Shown here: positions 42,372 through 54,800 of the stretch, piece by piece
How the letters are laid out: each line of letters starts with the position of its first letter
Position numbering within the stretch: the stretch's first letter is position 1
NCBI RefSeq assembly: GCF_009870125.1
Contig: NC_046680.1
Coordinates: 6,634,001 to 6,698,000 of the forward strand
DNA from: Drosophila pseudoobscura
Lineage: Eukaryota; Arthropoda; Insecta; Diptera; Drosophilidae
Reading direction: 5' to 3'
DNA: 64,000 nt
Notes under the pieces: model-generated
The model's input: the letters and a program-made list of their open reading frames with translations, nothing else
The model's database searches: none
What the model was told of the DNA's origin: nothing
Position numbers and translations under genes: made by a program

Positions 42372-45300
42372 GTTCGGATCAGTTCGGTTCGGTTTGGTTC
42401 TGGTTCTGCTTGGATATTGCTTGGGTCAGCCAGCGGCAGATCTCGAGATCGGTTCTGTCAGTCAGGCACCTCGAACCTTTGGATAATACGAGCATAGAGC
42501 GTATGTTTATGTAGTGGCAAGGGGCCGACCCACGACCCCCGACCCAGTCACCTATAGAGTGCCCGAATCGAGGGTGTAGTGGCTGCTGGCCTTAGTGGTT
42601 ATTCATTCAATTTCAATTTGTAGAATTTTTGCAATCAAAAATTGTAAAATTGTACAATCTGAATGGGGGATTTCACAGTTTGCAGGTGGTTTACTTTTAC
42701 GTTACTTTACTTTTACTTTAGAGTGGCTTCTCTGGAGTTTTGTTTTTTTTTTTATTATTTTGCGACTTACCCGACTTGCTGTCTGTTTTTCGGTTACTAA
42801 CTAAAAGGTTTTGGTTTTTTATCATAATATTCTCTGGTTCTGGTTCTGGTTCTGGTACTGGTTCTGGCTGTGGCAGATACAACTTTTTTGTTTTCTCTTT
42901 TATTTTCGTATCTCGCTTTTCGTATTACAAATTCGTATTCGTTAAAGCTATGATTTAGCTACATATTTAGATGTATTTAAATGGTTCAGTCTTTTCGTCA
43001 GTTTTTCATTTCATTTTTTTTTTTTTTATTTTTTTTTTTTCTTTTTTGTGCTCTGTTTTATTGTATTTCCATTTCAGTAAAACAACTTACAGACTATGGA
43101 TGTATCACATATTTGTTAGGTTTTTATATGTAAGAGAAAAAAGATACTTAAAATAAAAATGATATTCAAATGCGACTTTGGCTTTATCTAAGGACGATAC
43201 AAGAGGATACAACGCATATTGTTTTCGTTTTCTTTGCTTTTTCATCATTTTTTGCTTGCTTGTTTTGTTGTTGCGAGTTAGTATAGAAACAAAAGTTCGA
43301 TATACATTCTACGATATATAGTATGTATGTGTGTGTGTGTGTGTATATATAGCAAATTGGCGATTTCGAGACTCAAGACACATGACAAATCAATTGCTTG
43401 GCGCGATTCAAGCCGTATTCAGACTCGCTGTTCATTCATTCATTTTGTGATTCATTTACTGTTATTATTCGTTTTAATTTCGACTCGATTTCATGGATAT
43501 ACTACATATTAAGTAGAACGATTCGGTTAGTTGTTTCGAAACGAAAGATCAAATGAAGCGCTTCGATTGAATCGATAATTTGGTAGTTCTTGAACGTGTG
43601 ATCGCTGCGATCTGATCTGTGATCTGATCTGATTGGGGGGTGGCAATAAAGGCCGGTATCTTACCTTTGTATTTGGGCACAAACTTCAGTATGTCCTGCG
43701 GAATGTTCTGGTAGAAGTCCAACTCCCGCAAGTTCAGGGGCTTGATCACCGTCGACTGGTTGAGCAGCAACAGGCGAGTGTGTCCTCCGACCTGCAAGAA
43801 AGAAGCACCGAATCCGACATTAAACACCAACATCCACTGATCTACTGTCGAGTTTTCAACTTTTCCAAATTGTGGCAATTTTTGAACTATTCCACCGTCC
43901 AGGCCTGCCCTGACGCTGACGCGTGTGCCATAGCCATAACCGACGGAATCTTATCGCCTCCTACGTCATTTCTCGGTCTTAATCTGTGGAAGCTCAAGTG
44001 CTCGGACAGCGAAAGTGCGAAAAGTCCATTGGAGCCTCGAGCGAGTGCCGGAGCTTATTTCTCCATAAACAGCGGAGAAACAGCACAGAATATCCACTGG
44101 GCAAACAAAAATTCATATCGCTGCGAGACACTATCTCCAGATAAGGGGCAGAACGACTGAGATATCAGTCATCTGCAAATGTCATTTGTTTCTATTCATT
44201 GTCAGGAAAATCACATTCGGAATACGTCCCTACCCCATAGTGGCGAATGCCCGACAGTCTCCGGTAGAAACTCGCGGATACCGTCACCGGCGCCATGGAG
44301 GCGCTGCGGTTTCGCTTTGGGAAGTGGGGCGGCGCCAAGCGCTCAAAATCGACCAGCAAGCCCTTAACCAGGAACACCACCGCGGCCAGCAGCAGATCCA
44401 TCTCCCGGGCTACGAATGCATCACTAACTTCGTTAGCCAGGCGCAGGCGTACCACCAGGCACATGAAAGCCAAGTCCGTGGCCTTCGACCAAAACAATTA
44501 CGTGGTGGCTGGGGGCAAGGCGAAGAAGAGAATGTCTAACGCGAGACCGTCTAACGCGGATCAGGGCATCACAACAAAGCGAGGCATGACAGTTGTGGAG
44601 GTGATCATGCCAATTAGGGACTCACTGGAGGGTAAATACAACTGTAACGCGCTGCACGAGGGCCGCAAGGTGCTTAATGAGAAAATGCGGGTCCACGTGG
44701 ACACGCTATTCAACATGCTGTTCTCCGCTACGTCGCCGTTCTTCCAGAAATTCCACGAGATGCGAAATTCGACGGACCTCAAGCTGGGCGAGTGGCGGAA
44801 GAATGCCGCAGGTCTGAACGAGCGCGTCATCACGGTCACCGTCGCCCTCAAGGGCAACGTCGGCCCCAAAGTGGCCAAGGTCACCGAGACGCAGACCCTG
44901 CGCGACTGCACCCGCCCCGGCCAACTCTACTCCATCGATGCGACCAGCGTCAATGCGGATATTCCCTATGCGGACTCCTTCATGGTCGCCATGCACCTGT
45001 GCCTGCGCGGCACCCCCGAGGGGCACACCAAGATCCTGGTCCTGGCCCAAGTCAAGATCGTCAAGCCTGTGTGGGCGGTGGTCCAGTCGTTCATCGAAAA
45101 GCACACCTACGCCGGAGTCGAGGAGTTCTTTCAGTCCCTCTACAGTGCGCTGCTCAGGGATCAGAGGCGTACCACGACGCTGCCTGCCAGCGGCTCCACT
45201 TATTAGAGCGGACAGTTTCCAATAAATACATTTGCAGTTTGCACTAATCATAATCGTAACCGTTTGCGTTTACTTGGAGGGGGTACTAACCTGATTGGAG

Positions 45301-46010
45301 AGCGGATGCAGCGCCACTTCATCTTCATTTTCGAGGGAATCCTTGCCGAGCAGAGAGGAGGCTTGCTTTGGCTTGCCGTCGACGGACGCCTCCGAGCACT
45401 GCCTTAGCCACGATGGATGGCCCTTGGAGCCGCCGGATGCCCCAGATACTCCGTCTGAAGCAGCGACTGTGTCCAGCAATGGCTGCTGCTGTAGCTGTCT
45501 GCTGATGTTGTTGTTGCTGCCACTGCCACTGCCAGTGCTGCTGGAACTGCTGGTGTTGCTGTTGCTCACCGACAGCTGCTGGAGATTGGCGGTTACCAGG
45601 CTGCTGCTTGTGCTGGTGCAGGTGCTAGTGCTCCTTGGGCCAACAACATGGTGCTGCTGCAGCTGCTGCTGGGGAAGGTGCTGATGGTGATGGGGTGTTG
45701 AGGGAGAGACCGACGTTGCCGTGGAGCCTGGCTGCTGTAGGAAGTTGGAGCCGCTGGCGAACTGCAGCTGAGACTGCAACTGGCTTAGGCTGGTGGAGAT
45801 TTGGGCAACCAGTTCCTGCTGCTGCTGCTGCTGTTGCTGCTGCTGTTGCTGCTGCTGTTGCTGCTGCTGCTGTTGCTGTTGCTGCTGTTGCTGCTGTTGA
45901 TGTAGATCACGTCCATGGATGCGCTGTTGCTGCTGTATATTTGGAACATGCTGCTGATATGACGACAAGTCAGAATCTCCCATGCCCCAATCCCCCAAGA
46001 AATATACCAT
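38875..46010 (-). CDS. IP6K: Inositol hexakisphosphate kinase
   Basis: Seven coding exons on the minus strand join in phase: 46010-45291, 43791-43665, 41214-41082, 41021-40945, 40890-40509, 40434-39707 and 39647-38875 (979 aa). IP6Ks phosphorylate InsP6 to the pyrophosphate 5-InsP7. The catalytic IPK fold is present: [11 protein letters not shown] near residue 241, the inositol-binding [18 protein letters not shown] (a PxxxDxKxG motif) near residue 368, SLLIVYEG, and the metal-binding [10 protein letters not shown] near residue 926. Two extensions are unusual. A 240-residue N-terminus has a run of about 28 glutamines (CTG/TTG repeat near 45815-45900). About 440 low-complexity acidic/Ser residues separate SLLIVYEG from IDFAHT, splitting the kinase core. 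The start is the first ATG after an in-frame TGA. Confidence 0.93.
41215..43664 (-). other. IP6K intron 2 (2.45 kb)
   Basis: This intron lies between exons 43791-43665 and 41214-41082 with normal GT-AG ends. It contains a (CT)n microsatellite at 42339-42370, a GGTTCT repeat near 42836-42865, poly-T near 43013-43042 and a (GT)n tract near 43329-43343. No gene is supported inside. Confidence 0.65.
43792..44294 (+). other. Region 5' of the nested VASt gene
   Basis: This 0.5 kb of IP6K intron must hold the VASt gene's promoter. The frame from 43890 to 44160 is open on the plus strand ([20 protein letters not shown] and onward), but a TGA at about 44158 separates it from the VASt ORF. It could be decayed upstream coding sequence of the same gene or chance. 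Confidence 0.3.
44295..45206 (+). CDS. Intronless VASt-domain (Aster/GRAMD1-like) gene nested in an IP6K intron
   Basis: A 303-aa ORF with an excellent start context (GGCGCCATGG), its own AATAAA at 45221-45226 and no introns. It lies on the strand opposite IP6K, in the intron 43792-45290. Residues about 110-290 fit the VASt (StART-like) sterol-binding domain of GRAMD1/Aster and yeast Lam proteins: a start like [20 protein letters not shown], then [15 protein letters not shown], then the hallmark VTETQTLRD, then [15 protein letters not shown] and [20 protein letters not shown]. Family members move sterol at ER-plasma membrane contacts, but they also carry an N-terminal GRAM domain and a C-terminal membrane helix. 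Neither is visible here; the first 100 residues are basic and Ser-rich. It is probably a retrogene or domain-only derivative. Confidence 0.8.
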   Translation: MEALRFRFGKWGGAKRSKSTSKPLTRNTTAASSRSISRATNASLTSLARRRRTTRHMKAKSVAFDQNNYVVAGGKAKKRMSNARPSNADQGITTKRGMTVVEVIMPIRDSLEGKYNCNALHEGRKVLNEKMRVHVDTLFNMLFSATSPFFQKFHEMRNSTDLKLGEWRKNAAGLNERVITVTVALKGNVGPKVAKVTETQTLRDCTRPGQLYSIDATSVNADIPYADSFMVAMHLCLRGTPEGHTKILVLAQVKIVKPVWAVVQSFIEKHTYAGVEEFFQSLYSALLRDQRRTTTLPASGSTY

Positions 46011-47337
46011 TCCCTGCCGCGCGAATCAGTGTAACGAGCTCTGGTTCTTCTCCTTGTGGCTTCTGCTGCTGGTTTGCCCGCTCGACGCAGTTCACTCTGA
46101 TGCGGCTTTGTTCTTCTGTCTGCAAATATAGATCATAAATTCCGTTACTAAATGGGCCATGTTCGCCGTAATCCCCATGGAATCACCCACAATCTGACCC
46201 GCTTGATCGGTTAATCGCTTTGATCGGGCACTGAACCGGTTCCGACACTGCCCCCGGGGCCTCGGGCTCCCCAGCGACATCGGAACAAGTGCATTCTGAC
46301 TGCCAGCAGGCGGTAAGCCGGGTTCAATGTCATTTCCGCCACGGAACACGCACGCTCCGGAGATACGAATGGTTCCGAGTCATGCCACACGCGATCACGG
46401 CATTTCTGTTCCGGTTACAATTCTGATGCAATTTGCGCGAGGGCATGCGACAGTTGCACGGAGATCTACTGGAAAGCCGTAGGGAACAATGGTCATGAAC
46501 ACCTCCCCACAGATCGAATAGCAAATCAGCTGAGAGATCATTCGCTCTGTGGATGACTGAATCATTCGATCCGAAGCACGTCTATCTCTCCGACAATAGC
46601 AATCAAATCGTTTAATGAAGCGTATTTATAATGGAATACAATTGGGATGCGAACGGGGGGACTGGGACGGGTAAGGGAACTCAATTTTTCAAGCGTGTGG
46701 CACGGGCATAGGTACGGAGCATCTGTAGATCGTTGATAGGATCGCAGACGGAATTGCGTTGCAGACAGGCTCCCACCACTCTCCGCTCTCTCCCTCCATC
46801 TAATCGGAACTGCAAACATGGAACTGCAGACGTCATAAAGATAACAAAATCTATCTTTCTCTCTCTGTCTGTGTTTCTGATGCATATTTGCTTGCAATTA
46901 TTACCTGCACCGTGTTTACCTGGGGCGTCGGGGCCCAGACCTAAGCGGTATAGATAACTTAGATATGGCCACAGATCAGATAGTAACTACTGTGCGGAAC
47001 GACCCTTCGCCCGACTTCTGGGAACCACAAAGCGATTAAAAACAACTGCGACTACGACTACGACGCCGGCCATTCTGTTAGGTTCAAGCGGCGATGATGA
47101 GGTTCATTAACTTGAGTGATTCATGCCGCTGCCGCCACCGACGGGCATTGTCTTGTCTACGCGAAAACAATACGGAGAAATATTATCGCTTTTCAAGAGC
47201 TAAGGCTACTCGCACAAGTTATTTTTAACGAAAGCCTTAAAATAAATCATTTATTTACTTGTTTATTTTGTTCAATATTTACAGAGTTTCGGGGAAAATG
47301 TCAGTCTAAAGACACACTCCGGCTCTCTACAGAGCTA
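46011..47337. other. IP6K upstream region
   Basis: No ORF is supported. It probably includes IP6K leader or intron sequence. Nothing recognisable stands out. Confidence 0.35.
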
Positions 47338-48825
47338 CACTACTGGCCAAAGTAATAGGTACACACTTATGAGCTTTCTTTCACGTCCTATAAAACTTTT
47401 CTAATAAACATAATTAAAAAATCAAATTTACTTTTAGTTTTCTAATCTACAATAGACTACACAAATATTTATCATAAGCATTTTTCATTTCAAATATATA
47501 TTTTATAATCGATTAAACCTTAAAATCATAAATAAGGGCTGGCCAAAATAATAAGTACAGCAATTCTACAAAGCGAAAAACTAAAAGCGTATCAACATTT
47601 TTCCACTTTTTTCTTATAATTTATAATCTTTTACTAGTATCCTATATAGCTAGACTTATTTCGGATGACTTCGGCCATTCCTTTTGGCATACTAGCAATA
47701 AGTTTGCGGGAAGTCTCCACTGGAATCCCATATCACGTTTTTTTCACAAATTCTCCATAATTTTTGTTCAATTTAAAAAGTGTTTTTACCAATAAGACGT
47801 TTCCAGTCACCCCAAAGGTTTTCAAATGGGTTCAAGTCAGGAGACTGACTAAACCAAGCCATAACGTTTACATTTTTTCCCGTAAACCAAGCCTTGACCA
47901 GCTTTGAGGTGTGCTTTGGATAATTTTCCTGTAGATAGACCCATCTCAAAGGCATGTTTTCCTCAGCATAAGGTTGCAAAATGTCTGCCAATATGTTTTT
48001 ATACCCCAATTGGATCACAGGATCAGTTATGCGATGTCGAATTCTTTGCCTTTGGGTCGTTGTATACAGCTTCTGGAGTGATTATCAAAAAGATTTATTT
48101 TTGTTTCGTCTCTCAATAATATATTATTCCACTTTTAAGACCCATCTGTCCCAGACCATGCCAAATGATTTTCAACGACATTTTGCCTCATCTTCAAATT
48201 TTATACTCGGAGTAAGGAAACTTTTCGGACTATGGACAGGACGTATGTTAAGTCTGTATATTGAAGTCTCCGATGAACCATCAGACCTGATTTTTGTTTG
48301 ACAATTTGAGCGTATATAGCCTTGGAAGACATGAACTGATCCTTTTTTGCAAGACTGATGATGCCCGTTGTTTGTAAAGATTTCTTCTTCCATTCTCGAT
48401 TTTCAATAAGAACTTTAGATCTTAAAGCATTCTGAACAAAAAATACCGAGCGTCCAAGACTTTTCAAAATTTCAAGGGGATTTTCCTTTCTTTTTGAAGA
48501 TTTATTGAAAACTTATTTTCTTCATCAGTACGGCCTATTTTTTTACCTCATGAAATATGAAAGAACTCAATAAAAACCAACAAGCCTTTGACCAAATCCT
48601 TATAAAATCCATTAAAATTTATAAATAACACCAGTGTATGCCAGCAAAAATATAAATTTTATAAAATATAATTTTATAAAGATGGTTCCACACTCTAATT
48701 TTTGTTTTAAATAGACTGTAAGACTGTAACTTTCCAAATATAAACAATTGGCATCCATACATTTACAAAAATTCGAGCTATTCCATAACAAACGACCCCG
48801 ATGTACTTTTTTTTGGCCAGTAGTG
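47338..48825 (-). mobile_element. Inactive Tc1/mariner-type transposon
   Basis: The ends are inverted repeats: CACTACTGGCCAAAGTAATA on the left and, in reverse complement, CACTACTGGCCAAAAAAAAG on the right. Each is flanked by TA (47336-47337 and 48826-48827), the Tc1/mariner target duplication. A second copy of the terminal motif, CTGGCCAAAATAATAAGTAC at 47539-47558, lies 0.2 kb inside the left end, as in IR/DR-type Tc1 elements. Remains of transposase are on the minus strand in two different frames. An N-terminal piece with a helix-turn-helix lies at 48467-48201. A C-terminal piece with QSPDLNPFENLWG, the end of the DDE catalytic region, lies at 48018-47773. The frame break shows it is dead. 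Confidence 0.9.
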
Positions 48826-48827
48826 TA

Positions 48828-51800
48828 TTTTATGGCCAAGCTAATCGGGCAATTAATTGAATGCGATTAAAGATCGAAGATTGAAGATCAAGTCGAGGCA
48901 GCGCTCTACAGATCAAGATGATTCAGCGTAATCTAACCTTATCAGAGAGCGGAAAAAACTGTGGGGCAATGGGAATGGAATGGCATGGAAAAATGGCAAT
49001 AAAACAGAGACCGAAATAAACAAAGGAAATAAAAAAGGAGGTGGAAATCCATGCATGTGTACTATATATTGCGACGCAAAAACTATGTGTGGAACTCCCC
49101 CAGTCAGTACCCCAGGGGATGCTCCACATTCTGAGTGTGTTGTGTGTAAATATGTACATGTATAGCGGTTGTACATATGTTCATGCATGTATATAAGGTG
49201 CCTGAAGTGGGTCAACGCACAGACCTCGCAGACAAAGACCGACACTGAAACAGAGACCCCAAACAGCTGCAATTGCGACGCGGAGCCAGACAGAACTGCG
49301 CTCTATCGGAAGATATTGCTGCCCGAAAGCATATTTGCATGGCAAATCAGAGAAGGAAGTGGAACGGAGCCGATTATACATAGCCATCGATTATATAGCT
49401 ATGACAACACAGCGAAACAATCCAGTCATTCCCCATTTACGAATTGATTAACTTTGAGGAAATTCCGCAACATTCTCGAAACGTAATGCGAATAAAGCTA
49501 GTGTATTCGAAAAGGTCTAAGCACTGAACACAAAAATAAAATGTGCAAATTGAAAGCCAAACAAACAAGTAGTGATATCAATTAAAAAACACATTCCCAT
49601 GTGTTTGTTGACATTTCAGACACTAGACAACGATAGCCAGACAGACATTCAGTGTCGGTCGAAGAGAACATACTCGAACTCCCCTTGATTTGTTGGCAGC
49701 ACAAAGAACAGGTAGAGAGAAGGTAGAAAACGAGATGGTTAAAAAAATTGTAAATGGTGTAGGAACTACGAATCGAGGCGAAGTCGTAAACCTGACCCGC
49801 ATGCAAATGAAGAATAAGCACAGAAAAGGAGGCCTGCCTGCCCAGATCTGAAGCCCCCTCCCTCACCCTCGGTGGGACCCGAACTCTGCCCCACTGTACT
49901 GATAAGACAACGAAAGCCAGATTAAACGGAATTCTGCGAACACTTGGCAACAACAAAAAAGCATTCAATGAGGAGCAATTCAAAAAGAAAGCCCTGCGAT
50001 TAGAGCTTAAAGGGACTGGTGACTACGACTATGACTAAACGAGAGCTAGAGAGAGAGAGACAGAGGGAACAGCAACAACAGTTATCATTTGCGAGTGTCT
50101 CGTCTCGGCCGCTCGTCGGCAAAACGAAAGCTAAATCTTGCCACAAACAAAAGCGATAAAAACAATAGGCGGAGAGCCACTTGAAACCGGACAAGTACAA
50201 TGGGTATTTTGTGCAACTTAAACGGCAATTAGTCATACACGTACGATCTACAGGAGCAATAGCAGTTTGAATGGAAAAATTTACCAGCTTTGGACGGGGA
50301 TTTTATATACGAGAGTTTTTCGATTATACCATACCAGTTTTGGGGCAGGTTGAATATAATATTTCGCATATCAAAACAAAAAGCAGCTGTGAAGTCGATA
50401 TCTAAGCGAATTACGTGCAAAAAATACGATGACGAGGAGGAAAGAGGCGGCCACTACGACACATCTCGCCAGCATACACGCACACATTCACACAAAAGCA
50501 GACGCAGAGATAAAACGTATTCAAAACAAAAGATTAACACAAAACAGATAGCCAAAAGGCGGAGAAGAAGAAAGAGAAGAAGAAGCAGTCCCAGCCAACG
50601 TATACACTTCAACAAAAACTCTGCCCTGAACGATGACGTCGCGAGCAGGGAGAGAGAGAGGGAGTCTCTCTAGCTATTTTTACAGTGCACATACACGAAA
50701 AAAAGTTAAATAAAATTCACACGCACACATACGACTCCCACAAATACACACACAATCGGGGCTAAAATTGCTAATCGTTTTTTGGCTGCGTTTCGTTGCA
50801 ACAAATTTACCTTTTTCGAGACAACTCTGGTTGTCCCCAATGTGTTAGAATATTTTTCCAATTTCCAATTTGTTGGCTTGATTTTCATTCAGTTTGCATT
50901 TTTCACGGAGAAAATCTCTCACAAACACACACGCACACAATCACTTGCGTGGCTCTGGATATGTATGTATACGGTTTTATGCTTCTCAATTAAATTTGAT
51001 TTCTCACATGCGCGTTTCAGCTTATTTTGCACTTATCACACACTTTTTCCACCACGATACTTTAGCGCGCACACGTCCGACTCGAACAACTGTAAAGTTT
51101 AAACAAAAGGCCCACAAAAATGATTTTTTTCTCTAGCCTTATGGTGACTACAGTGGCGAGACTTGCGCCTGAGCGAGAGCACGATAGATAGTCGCAGCAC
51201 TTGTTTCTCGGGGTTTTTCTGTGAGCGTAAGCGAGCAAGCTATCTGTGCGCGCCTACAGATACTTTGGTCAGCAAAGAATATTAATGCGAGGGGAGGTTT
51301 TGATGCTCTCTTTCCTGATGCATTTGTGTGTTCCGAATTAAGGTGCGTGGGTAAGCCGCACCTTGTATTATTATACTTTGGCTGCGCAGCGCTCTCTCGC
51401 TCTTCCGCGTCCCACCAAGTTGGTAGTGTTGCCATTTTAGCTTATTTAAAGCAAGATTTGGGTTATATTAAAACAAAATTGAAATGCTTATAGCTTGAAA
51501 TCTAGCTTTTAAGCTTATACAAATTTAGTACAAAACAATTTTAGTTTTTGATTGTATTGTAATATTGGATCATTCTTATCGAGACATCGAACATAAATCA
51601 TATGTATTTCTTGGTCGTATTTTGGTATATCATTCAATTTTGTCTATAAATGTATGTTAGTTATTCGTTGATAAGTTTCTGTCACACTACAGTATGCACA
51701 TGTTTGCACATTACATATGTACAAAAAATTAATTTAAGAAGTGGTTACGCAATGTGCCAACTGACCCCAAAAAATCGTACTGCTGCTTTTGTAAGGCAAA

Positions 51801-54800
51801 AATTAGGGCCATTTTTACTTTTTAGCTTAGTTTTTTCTTCAATATAGCTTATGGTGACTCTTAAAATCTGACAGCACTGCTACCAACAGCCAGCTCTTCC
51901 ATGGCCTGGGTGTTCCTCCTCCCATGACAACCACCGCCTGTCATATCCAGGCGAACCAGATTTTCCATTGAGAAGCCAACACGCTCTTGGGCCACGTGAG
52001 GTGGTGACCCCTCTGACAAATCATCGCGGTGCACGCACCAGAGCCCCGGATTCCCTTGCAGAAATGGCCAATTTGTGGGTCAACATTTGGCAAAGATCCC
52101 AACCCAATCTTTCCAGCCAGCCAGAGCGCTGTCCAAGATTCCGAGAAATAAATTCGATTGCGGACTAATTGTGACAGAAAACAATAAACAATAGGAAATC
52201 TCTTAGGTAAACTGTTTTTTCCGTTAATCTCCGGCCCATTGTTTGTCCAATAAAAAGTCCGCCGCAAATATTTGTTGACGGAAGCCACTAGGGGCCAAGA
52301 GCCGGGCGGGCAGCACCTCTCTGGCACCTCCCTGGTTTCCGGATACCTCTTACGGAACGCAGAACAGAGCGCCCTAATTAAATTACGGGGACGGCACCCA
52401 AAAACACAACGTGAACAGCTGCTCTTGTTGACAAACGACGCGACGTTTGCCATTATCGTTCACATCTTATCGCAAAATATTCCATTAAACATCGGCAATC
52501 TATAGGCCGATCGGCCGGTAAGGAGTGGAGTGCGTCGAGGTGATATATTGATACTCATTGTCTGGAAGCTCTTGACAAGGAATCAGCTGTGGATCATGGG
52601 GCTTTCAGCCTTTCAAGTTTAGCGATCGATCGGTCGATACCGATCGGTCGGTTGAGCGATGACATCAGTTATCAAATTTTTCCATACAATTCCCCGTCCG
52701 TTTGACCACGGAACCTAGCAAATGTTGCGAAACGCTCGTACATCTACACCGTACCGTACCTCGTACGGGAATTGCAATTGCCTAAGGTTATTATCGAAAG
52801 TGTTTACGGGGAATGTCGTAGCTATAAAATAGAGAACACACAGCAGCGAATGAAAGGAAAATCATCGCGTGAGCTTCCGTGGCGTCGTCTCCATTTGGCA
52901 CATACGAAAATAAAACTCAAAAGGTTTCATTCAGATTGGAAAATGGCAAAAGTGACGCAACACCCGGATATTTTTAACATCAAACACAAGCAGAATAGAT
53001 TGCAACGAAAAGAGCAGACTTGTCGAGATACTCGTGTACTGTGTCATGCCCCACTCATAACCGATAAGAGCTACATATGATGGGCCCCATCCTCTAAGAG
53101 CCGCCTACAACCCATTCCCACCCAGTTTTCCAGCTCGGCTCGGAGTGGTGTTGTCAAGCCCAATCCCAAAGACCCTGTGGCGCCCCCATAAATAATTTAT
53201 TCCAAGCGCTTTATGCTCTGCCCATCTGGAGGAGGACGAGAAGGAGGCAAGGCCATTCATTGTCAAGGCTCTGGGCAAGTAAGTGGGCGCCACACCGCTT
53301 GACGCTTCCATTGTTCGTCGCGCTGCCATCCTTGACATTGACTTTGACTGCAGTCGAGCGAGGCCTGGCCCGACCTTCTCTCTTTGTGGAAGGCAATGCC
53401 TGCATATATGCGTTAGTTCCGTCCATAGGGCATCTAGAATGCAGGTCACACTGAAGGGCAGGCCTGGGCATGATCACGACGGACAAACAACAGTACAGTA
53501 GCTTTTCAGTAGATTATAACGTAGTTCCAGATTAAGTTTACCTCCTGCACGTGCCTCACTCATGCCTGGCCAAAAACCTCATTCCTTACTTGATTACTGT
53601 GATCGCCTCACAGATTCTTGAATATTAGAATACTTAATTGACTGTGGAACGCTTTCAAATAATACTATATGATTGTGTTCTCGGCAAATGTTTTTGGGCG
53701 GAATTGTCACTCGGCAAATATATGACTATTCCACATTTCACTTGTGTGTGTTGTCGGGGCCTGTTCCGCTGTCGGGTGGGGTAAATACGATTCAGATGCT
53801 TCCCGATGATGCCGGATTACTCATCCGGCAGGGGCTTCTAGTGGGCCAATTTGGCTGACAGGCGGCCGGCAGCTAGAAGCCAGCAAGGGAAGCTGTCACT
53901 CAGGCAGCAAGTACTACTGATGATGATGTTGATGGTGTCAATCATTTTCAGAAACTTGTACGTTTGTAATCCGATTATGTGTAATTGGCGACAATCAAAA
54001 CGGAAGCAGATATGTATCCTCGATTGGTGCTGGATGGGAGTCGACCTTGAGCTGGATGCTGGCGCATCCGCATCCGCAACCGCTCTGCCGCGCCAAGGAC
54101 ACGCGCTGCACCTAAAACTTTTCCCATCATCGATTTTCCTGCTTCTGGGCGGGATAGCAAGGACATGGTGGCTGGTTTGTTTCTGTCGTTGGGCTTGCAT
54201 TAGAGCCCACTCCTGCGGAATCGCAATTAGACGAAAAGCCATGCGTGCAAGAAGACAGTTTTCTTGGAGCCACAAGAACCAGCCACCACGTCACTCCACA
54301 GAAGTAATTCTCGATAAGCGCATGCAGATATATTCGTACCTTAAATTCCTATCTATATAGATGAAGTTCCAGTCCGTGCCTGGCCGTCTGGTGCGTTATT
54401 GATAACTATTATTGAAAACACGCGCCCGCCGCTCGTGTGATTCCAGCTCAATTGGAAATACTCCGAGACATAAGTGCCACAACAGCTGCGTCAACAGCAG
54501 TTCGGCAATTGAAAATTTACAACGACAATCAAATGAGTTATTCATCATTTCTCCAGTTACCTATGATGAAACAGTGTTTATCAGCTGATTTTCATTTGCC
54601 AGTGATCAAAACAGTTGAGCTGAATGGATGGAATGCATTTCGATAGCAAATAACAGGCTCAAACAGGCTTCGATTAATGATCGATAAGAGTTAAGAGGCC
54701 ACTCTCTGACATGGTTCGATGAGAGAAGCACAATAACTGAAACCATCACGCCTTCGATAGCAGAAATGTTTCGATTAATAATCGATCGAAGCTGAAGAAC

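Noticed and set aside
45635-46138. Plus-strand Ala/Val-rich frame across the IP6K polyQ repeat
   Set aside because: A shadow of the CAG/CTG repeat; the minus strand joins the IP6K exons in phase.
53105-53449. 114-codon minus-strand frame in the 11 kb empty region
   Set aside because: No recognisable domain, no promoter or poly(A) support, and competing frames of similar length on the other strand.
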